This document shows, piece after piece, positions 56,412-64,000 of a stretch of DNA of 64,000 nt. The position numbers and the translations under genes were made by a program. The notes beneath the pieces were generated by a model. That model searched no databases. It was not told the origin of the DNA and saw nothing but the letters and a program-made list of their open reading frames with translations. The DNA comes from Kryptolebias marmoratus (Eukaryota; Chordata; Actinopteri; Cyprinodontiformes; Rivulidae): the NCBI RefSeq assembly GCF_001649575.2, contig NC_051434.1:7972255-8036254 (forward strand), in the 5' to 3' direction. How positions within the stretch are numbered: position 1 is the first letter of the stretch; every line of letters starts with the position of its first letter.

Positions 56412-58150
56412 GACCAGCCAGCCATCACAAATTACTTATTTTTAATGTGTGGACTTTCAGATGCAGACGTTTGTATAAAGTATGTGTTGGTGGTGTTGGT
56501 GGGGGGGCAGTTGGATGTGTTGGATGTCACTTTTTTGATGCACATTTGACCTGAAAAACATAAAGCTAATATAGACTGAAAATTGTTGAAAATTGTTTAA
56601 AGAAACCTACAAAACTAGGTCAGTTTCTGAAAATTTGGGTTGACAGCACAACTAAGAAAAACTGTGTGCCATTAAAAGTCCTTTAGATTGCACTACAGCA
56701 GACAGACTCCAAGACTGAGTCCAGCTCCGTTAAAATAACCTTTTTTGTGGGCATGAAAGTGGTGCGGGTGGGGGAAACGCATACATTTTAAGTCTGTATT
56801 TGCTGGTGAGCCATCCATCATCAATATCACTGAGATAGCTTCCTTCTGTGCACCATGTGACAGGTAAAAAAAGTCAAACTTGGAGGTCAGCATCTTCACA
56901 CACACGGCCATCCTTTATGTACTGGTTGTTCACTCTCTTTTTTTTAATGTACTGATTATTTGGTGTCTTTAGTTGCTTCAGTTTAAATGTGTGTTTGGTG
57001 ATGTTCAGACTGCATGACACCAGAACCAGTTTATTAGACGCAAGATAAGATGTGTGTGTGCGTGAGTGTGAGTGTGTGTGTGTGTGAAGTCTATAAGACA
57101 GCCTGGGGGTTAATTAGAGAATGGTAAACAGAACACATGTGGCAGCTTAATATCCCCTCTGCCTTACAGCTCATTTCACACCCCAACCGCTCTGTTGCTG
57201 TCTTCCTGTTGTGTGTCTATGTGTCTCAGTGTGTGTGTGTGTTTATTTGTATGGTTGGGGTCATGGGCGTTCCCCTGCCACCTATCCCAGAGGCGCTCGC
57301 CCCTACCTCCGCTCCCACCCACACACACAGCTGCCGTAGAGCCGGTGCAGGTGTGTGTGTGGTTTGGAGGTAATTTAAACCAGATGAGCTGGTGTCTTTC
57401 AGCCTGTGGCCCTGTCACTTCCTCAATATCAAAAGATGGAGAGACGCAGGAATGAAGAGGAAGGATGGATGGACGGGTGAACCGCATTGTCCCACTGGAA
57501 GACAAAGGATCAGTGAATCCATCCATCCATCCATGGATCCATTCATGCACGCATGTATCCGGAGTGATTTTAATAATCTAAAACAGTGTAAACATCAAAC
57601 ATTTCACAGCAAATCAAAAACATTTACATCACTGTCAATTATGTATCAGACTGCTTTTACATTTATGTACGTGGTCTTTCAATTGAAGACCAATCATGAT
57701 GAAACACTTGTTAAAACAAATGTCATGTTATGAATTTTCACACTGCATTACTTTTGCAGCATTAGTTGCTCAGACCAGGCATATTTAACGTGTTCTGTTT
57801 TGCAGCATGTTTTTTGTTTAAATATTCATAAATGTAAATGTAGTTGTATATGTGATTTTCATTTGGTTTAACAACATGAATTTGAAATTTGTAAACTCAG
57901 CTTCCAAGAGTGAAAAGCAAACTCTCCTCTGTATTTCAGCAAATACAACAGATTTATAATCTGTACTTTTGTTATTCAAAATATCCCCCATATCCATTCA
58001 CACTTTCAGTTTGCATTCGGAAGAAAAATAACACTCGAAAATATGGAAATGGGAGCTATTGCCTCATGTGCCTCCTAAGGACAAAAGTCTTTAAAAAAGT
58101 CTGAATGAAGACTCAGTGGAAAAGTTTCCTCGTTCTTATCCTTTAATGGC
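56412..58150. other. Spacer without a supported gene
   Basis: Short TG tracts near 57,050-57,090 and 57,225-57,245, and a CATC/GGAT segment near 57,470-57,540. No exon series recognised. Confidence 0.55.
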
Positions 58151-58940
58151 CACAGACAGATTAAAAGTTTAGCCATTGTAAATGCAAAGAAACTTTTGCA
58201 CAATGTGAAAACTTTCCCCACAACACAGAGCTGCTGTGACCGTGTAGGGAGTCCTTGCTGTCAGAGCTGAAGGCAATCACAGTCTCTCATCCATCACACC
58301 TCTCCACACTCTGCCCTGCGTCTGTTTATTGTCATACTACCGGCTTATTATGACTGTTATTTCCTAATTATGACCACAAATTTCATAGGAGGTCTGGCTG
58401 CAGTGTTTACAGCATTTACGCTTGACAACAGGGAGCATTTTCCCCAGAGCGTTGTATTCTGAACTTCAGCAGCACCTCCAGCGTGAGCCAGCGACCGTGC
58501 AACAAAAGACCAATCTGTTAGACCAATAAATGAGCAGTCAGGTGTGTGTGTATGAGGGAGTGTGTGTGTGTGTGTCCCGGAGCACTAAATGAACACTCTC
58601 TCTATCTCTCATCTATCAATGACTTGACACCAGGAGCAGCTGTGAATTTGTGCACACACTCACACACACACACCCCCACTTTACTACTTTAGCAATTTAG
58701 GATAATTAGCCTACTATACGATGTCTGCCTGTGGTCCCCGGGGGTTCTGTGGGCTGTGTGTGTGTGTGATTTGTGTGTGTGTGTGCGTAGATGTCGGGTA
58801 AGGATCAGCTGTGTTAAGCATCCCGTGACATCTAAACTACTAATTCATTGCTACATTAACGGCATTGATTAACATAAAGCTACAGACAAGCCAACACACA
58901 CACACACACACCTACACACACACACACACGCCGGTGTGCG
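58150..58940. other. Low-repeat segment with possible regulatory conservation
   Basis: Between CA/TG microsatellites (58,540-58,580, 58,655-58,672, 58,755-58,785, 58,896-58,930) lies non-repetitive sequence with homeodomain-type TAATTA-like and AATTAGC motifs. It has the look of a conserved non-coding element, but conservation cannot be tested from one sequence. Confidence 0.25.
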
Positions 58941-59639
58941 GGTTACATCGGGGGAATCTGTTGTGGTGCCTTTAGTGGCTTTCTGACAACCTGCCACTAG
59001 GTTTTCTGAGTTGGGAATATCAAAACAAACACTAAAGACACAAACTGTACCTGAAGATATTTTTACTGCCATTTTCAACATAAAAATACATATTTGTGTG
59101 TTTTTTTTCTGTACAGTTCTGGAATAAGAACTGAAACCTGCCATCTAAAAAGGTTGTTCAGATTTTTAAAGTGAGTTTCTGTGGAGATATTAACATCAGT
59201 AGACGGTGTTTAGAGCGATTTCTATTTAGAGAATCAGAGAGAAATTCTCACTGAAGAGTCAGTCTAATGACTAGTCAGACTGAAGCTTATACTAGAGCTG
59301 AGTATTGCCTTCTTAAACTTGAACCTAAAAAATTTCATCAAGGTTGACGCAAATGCTGTTTTAAAAACAGCGTCACCACTGTTCAAAGTCCATTGCAATA
59401 TGGTTTTGTGTGAAAGATATTGCAAAACTGGGGGTGTTGGTCAACGTCACTTTCTGATTGCACCATCCACTGTGTTTTCGCAACATCAGTTGTGTTTATT
59501 TTTTTGTTAATTTGAAAAAGTACCAACAAATTTATCTGTCTGTATGTTTTCTGCTCATTAGGGAAGATCAACGATAATACAACACATAGCTACAACAAAA
59601 AAAGTCATAATTTTGAGTTGTTCTTTTTTTTGAGTTCAT

Positions 59640-59968
59640 CCTTGCTTGGGTATTAGGTTTTATTGTTTTTAGATTAGTTTTTTTTTCTTCATTACCTCTA
59701 GATGTTCTCAGTAGTCCCTGTTAACAATTTCTCTCACACCACCAGCCTCCCACTACGAATCAGCACACCTGTTGTCAATTACCATCACTTCTTCCAGTAT
59801 GGATACTCCTTGGTTGTTCTTAGTCTTTGTCAGACTGTATGTCTTACCATGTTGCAGATGTCACTGTTTCTCTTGGTGTAGTTATTAAAGAGCTTTGTTT
59901 TGTCCCAAAGTTGTTACCATTGTGCCTGCATTTAAGGCCTTCATCGTAATACACCACCGATTGTGACA
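59640..59968 (+). repeat. Possible LTR-like short element
   Basis: CAGCACACCTGTTGTCAATT, a TTATTAAAGAGC segment replacing AATAAA, and an end reading CACCGATTGTGACA mirror the layout of 39,851-40,447 and 47,730-48,355. The left end is not clear. Confidence 0.4.
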
Positions 59969-60887
59969 ATAAGATAATTTTCACTGTTATTTGTGAGCTT
60001 CTTTGCTACAGTGAGTTGTAGTCCTTTAACCCTACCCCTATATCACAAAAAGAATTGGTACACCCCTAGTCCTTGATCTAAACAGACATAAGTGAAGCTA
60101 AGTGATTAGGTGCAAGAAGTGAAAATGGATTAATTCATAATGTGCTAATCATGCAGCAGCTTTCTGAATACCTTTTTTTAAATAAAATGCTGGATTTTTC
60201 TGAATTTCAAACATCCAAATTGTTGCTCTCAAGGACAAAAACAGCAACGCTTTTAAGTTAAGACACTCAAACGAAACACCGAAATACTTCAAAAAAATGA
60301 CGAATTGTCTATTTTGTGTTGTTGTGGCTGCAAACAAGTAGCCAATCATGTCTGGAGAGCAGAAGAGAGCAGAAACCATCTGTGTGTGTTTTGATTTCAG
60401 TGCCAATGACCAGGGAGCAGACAGAGAAAGTTTGTGAGTGTGTGTGTGTATACCATACTTCAAAAGAGAAAGTGTGTGTGCGGATGATGAGAAGATAATG
60501 ATGTATCAGCGTCTGTCTCTGCTGCCACTGAGCCTCAGTGTCCTGCTGTGACAAGAGCCAGGTGCTGATGGGAGAGAGAAATCAAGCAGTAAATCAATAA
60601 CATCTTGATTGGAGATGATTACACTTCTCATTCCCTCGCTTCCTATTTATATGTCTTAGTGTGAGTATATTATTTCTTGTCATCATGGTTTCTGGTTGTC
60701 TCTTCTGCTCCTTACAATTTACTCAACCACACACATGCACAAACTTTCAGTTCCCATCGTGTCACAGGAAGTAGCTTTTTGATTATTTAATCATTCTTGA
60801 TGAATTTCCAAGAATTTGGCCACAGATCCATATGATTTGGTCACCCACTAAATGTACACTAATATACTAAGAGATACTTCAGCTCTT

Positions 60888-61010
60888 TTGAAGTGGGGTT
60901 ATGTGGACAACTTTTAAACATTCAATATTCTACCTGTTATAGATAGCTGCTCAGAGCTGACATGTTAACAGCTAGTTGTGAAAATCTGACCAGAGAAAAA
61001 TGGAAAGTAT
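60888..61010 (-). repeat. Relative of the 21.8 kb foldback repeat
   Basis: TTTTGAAGTGGGGTTATGTG, then ATTCAATATTCTACCTGTTA and TAGATAGCT match the reverse complement of the right flank and right arm at 21,917-21,990. A weak second arm (AACAGCTAGTTGTGAAAATC) follows. Confidence 0.6.
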
Positions 61011-61119
61011 GAGCTTATCTGCACACAAACACAAATATTTAATGTATTTTTATTGTCCACCTCTAAAGACAAAGGCCTCATGTTTTTGTCTGTATCTGTG
61101 TTCATTTGCATGTGTGTTT

Positions 61120-61250
61120 GTGTTACTGTTTGTTAGAAAAATATATTTACAACCATTGGACTGGTTTGAATGAAACTTGCAGAAATTAATCACTGGCTGT
61201 CCATCCATAACTTTGTCTTTGTCATTTCTCAGCATAAGTTTAATCAACTT
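61120..61250 (+). repeat. 'TAGCAAAATATC' family copy, partial
   Basis: TGTTTGTTAGAAAAATATAT, GAATGAAACTTGCAGAAATT, AATCACTGGCTGTCCATC and GTCATTTCTCAGCATAAG follow the family order in shortened form. Confidence 0.55.
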
Positions 61251-62629
61251 AAAATATAATTTGTTCTGCTTTTTAGGTGATTTCTGTGCTAAAACTGTAA
61301 TAAAATGTTTTATAATCTTTAATATGTTTTATATGTGTACAATTCTCATTATTGTTAGGCAGTTACATCACAAAAATGGCTAAAATAATAAAAAAAATCT
61401 GTTGTTTCTGATACTGGAACTACCCTCCAAAAAACATCTGATTGCTTATCTCTTGCCTTCTTTCTCCTCTAACAGCTTTTTTTTTTTACTCTGTTCTATC
61501 TTTAATATCTACCTCAAATAAAAGCCGAGACAGAGAGATGCAGACAAAAAGAAAAAAAATCAGACAGAAATAGAGGTAAAGATAGAAAGATGAAGGTAAA
61601 CAGACGGAGGTAGGGAAGAAGAGATTGGATGACAGCGCTTCGTGTCTGTGATCTCAGTGTGAAGCTGATCCATGCTTGGCCCAATTCTTTACCTCACTCT
61701 GTCACCATTATGTCCTTTCTGTTTATTCTTTCAATTAATCTTTGATATTTTTTTATTCGGCTGATTTAGTTTTTACCTGACTACTGCTACTTAAAGAGTT
61801 TAGTTTGGGATTGGAATGTAGGTTGTGACCTTCATTGGCGTCTTGTCTCATATTTTTCCCCTTCTTTATCTATCTCCTTTGTCATCTTTTTTTTATTCTC
61901 TCAGCAGGTAGTGATCCCAGCGGTGACATGTGCCTCTGCACCCCACAATTACTGTCGCGTTTGCTGAAAGTAATGGAAAGAAGGATAAAATGATAAGCAG
62001 TTTTGATCTGATTTTAAATAAATTATTTTTTTTTACAGGTGTGTGTGTCAGATAATAATACTCCTCACCAGCAGACTTTATACTTTTGTTTTTTTACCTA
62101 TTGAGCAGCATCTGACCCCAGTTTGCTCTATAAAACCTGCTCTGTGTCATATTAAAAGACAAGTTTTATACCGTTGTTTTGGATTCTAAACAACCGTATT
62201 GTGTGGTAGCATGACAATACGGCCTCAATTACATTCCCCGCACATTCACTGCTGTTGTTTTGGGTTAACAAATTGGTCATTTCAACCAATTTTAGTGACA
62301 TTTTCAGGCTAAACACTGCCTCTAATAGGATGCTGTTTCCTGAATGTTAAACCTAGACATTAAATTATTTAGGGAAGAAGTTGCAGAATGAAAAAAAAGA
62401 CTGAAATTGATGAAAAGTTTTTCAAACTTAGGGCTCAAACTCTTTTTTGCAATATTCCAGGAAATGCTCCCTTTGATCACACAGAAACAGAAAGGGTTTT
62501 AACTGTAATTTTACTGTAACAGTATCAGGATATGTAACGATTTTACACCCCTGCTGGTTATTGGAGGCTCCTAAAGTAGCTTTACTTTGTAAAACACTGA
62601 TGAGCTATATTGTTTCTTTTCAACAGTTC

Positions 62630-63310
62630 TTGAAACCACTGAGCTGCAGCTGGTGACGAAAAACTGAACGACATCTACGAGGGACTCTTCAAAATGTTTA
62701 GAAACGTTTGCAAGAATTCTCAATTTCTTCTCGTGTGTTAAAGGGGCATGTTAAAATGTTTGTGCAACAAAATTTCTCTCAAAATAGTCACAGAGTCGTT
62801 TTGTGGATCTGGAGCCCGTCACAAGCTCTTCTCAGTTTATTTTCTTTGAGTCAGAAAGTACAAAAAATGTAGACTAACTTTGGGAGAGGTTGGCGACCTG
62901 TAAAACTAAATCTTGACTGATTTAAGGTGGTATCTCACTGGGCTGAAACTAGCTGGCAAACGGTATTCACGTATTCTGAATGTTTCCAGAATGTCCTGCA
63001 ATTTTAGCAGGGTTCTCAGCTTCCTCGTCTGATTCACAGAGGCGCACACCTCGCTCATTCGAGTTTTGAACATGTTCAAAAGAACTTGTGCGGCAACTTT
63101 TCTCTTGAAATAGTCACAAAAAGTGGATGTGGGTGTCTCCATCCCACCTTGAACCAATTTGAATTTTGCGACAGGCGTCTCCAACTTGTCCCAACAGTGC
63201 TACAGTCGTATTTTGATACCTGCACTCGATCTCTCCGCTGACAGAAAAACATCGGAGGCAAATGTCCAGGTCTAAAAAAACACACACTGTTAATATATAA
63301 TATTTACTGA
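62630..63310. repeat. Interspersed repeat with two related internal modules
   Basis: A module around 62,745-62,800 (TTTCTCTCAAAATAGTCACA) recurs in diverged form at 63,065-63,121 (TTTCTCTTGAAATAGTCACA). The phrase AAGGTGGTATCTCACTGGGC at about 62,925 is shared with 39,187-39,206. No intact frame. Confidence 0.55.
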
Positions 63311-64000
63311 AAAAGTTGTCCAAATCTGTCTAATTTCATTTCACTTAAATGGTAAACATGGGATCAGCTACTGAGGTGGGTACACAGCAAGGTGATGTGG
63401 GCGGAGGTGGACAGCAAAAAATGTGCATGACCAAGAAAACAAGCCCTGCAAGCCGTACACACAAAAAAGACCATGATTTTTAAAAACTGGCTTCTCAAAA
63501 CTACGCCACATGGCTCATTGGCCACTTGGTTGCAAACACTTAGAGTTCAGTACGACTGCGGCAAAAAAATAATGATTTTTTTTCCCTTTCCTGCATGTTT
63601 TAGATGTTTCACAGCTTCAACACATTTGGTTTAAATGTATGAATCATTAACAGCCTTGTGCAGAAGTCGACATGCTGAGGAAATAATTCATCTGTTTGAA
63701 TCAATTGAAAATTATGCTTGTGCTTCTGTTACTGAACTGAACAGCTTTGCTAAAACGCTGCTCAACAAGCTTGCAGGTATATTTATTATTCTGCTCAAAA
63801 TGTGTATTGTTGAATATCTTCAGGAAACAAGCTAAAGAAAAGACCTGACATTTAAAAAAACATGTTAGCTGTGCAGCAAATTACCATGACAATCCAGCAA
63901 GGTTAAATAAGAGCCACACTCTCTTTTTGCCTAAAAATATCTTGCTAACTCATTATTTCCACTTTGTCCTGCTCCCTCCCTGGCTTAATACATTTCAAAT
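63311..64000. other. End of window, no supported gene
   Basis: AT-rich DNA. A 66-codon open frame near 63,635 has no recognisable domain, splice context or promoter, so I do not call it. Confidence 0.55.

Noticed and set aside
63635..63835. 66-codon open frame near the window end
   Set aside because: No recognisable domain or splice sites, and a length expected by chance in this much spacer.

Overview
The window is nuclear DNA of a ray-finned fish. Genes are split into many short exons with GT-AG introns, the proteins are clear vertebrate orthologues, and the spacer DNA holds fish-type LINE, Tc1-like and short interspersed repeats plus many CA/GT microsatellites. The repeats look percomorph, perhaps a killifish or livebearer relative, but that finer placement is only an impression from memory.

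The left half (1-33.8 kb) is the gene-bearing part, with four genes. (1) About 330-1,620, plus strand: the 3' exons of a zona-pellucida-domain (egg-coat type) gene whose 5' end lies outside the window. (2) 3,279-8,012, plus: cndp2, cytosolic non-specific dipeptidase, complete (474 aa, 11 coding exons). It includes one likely GC-AG intron and a probable promoter with a non-coding first exon near 2.2-2.45 kb. (3) 9,312-19,266, plus: recql4, the RecQ-like helicase with a Sld2-like N-terminus, complete (about 1,529 aa, 28 coding exons), with E2F-like and ETS-like sites just upstream. (4) 33,549-24,894, minus: slc39a4 (ZIP4), a plasma-membrane zinc importer, complete (700 aa, 12 coding exons). It is tail-to-tail with recql4 across a 5.6 kb spacer. 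A recql4 and slc39a4 neighbourhood also exists on human chromosome 8q24.3, so part of this block is probably ancient synteny.

The right half (33.8-64 kb) has no gene I can support. It holds repeats: a degenerate AGCTAAAAG-type tandem array; two copies of one Tc1-like DNA transposon family in opposite orientation; an LTR-like insertion with a perfect 5-bp target duplication nested inside one of them; a second LTR-like element; a decayed LINE reverse-transcriptase fragment; many copies of one interspersed repeat ending in a GGCGG-rich tail; and numerous microsatellites. Two assembly gaps (48,012-48,183 and 53,278-53,360) lie in repeats.

The genes do not form a pathway. Dipeptide hydrolysis, replication and repair helicase activity, zinc uptake and an egg-coat-type protein are separate functions that sit side by side. 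Nothing here is clearly a new gene system. The most unusual points are the in-frame GC-AG intron, the three histidine clusters of the zinc transporter, a small family of foldback or partial-foldback repeats, and the nested transposon.
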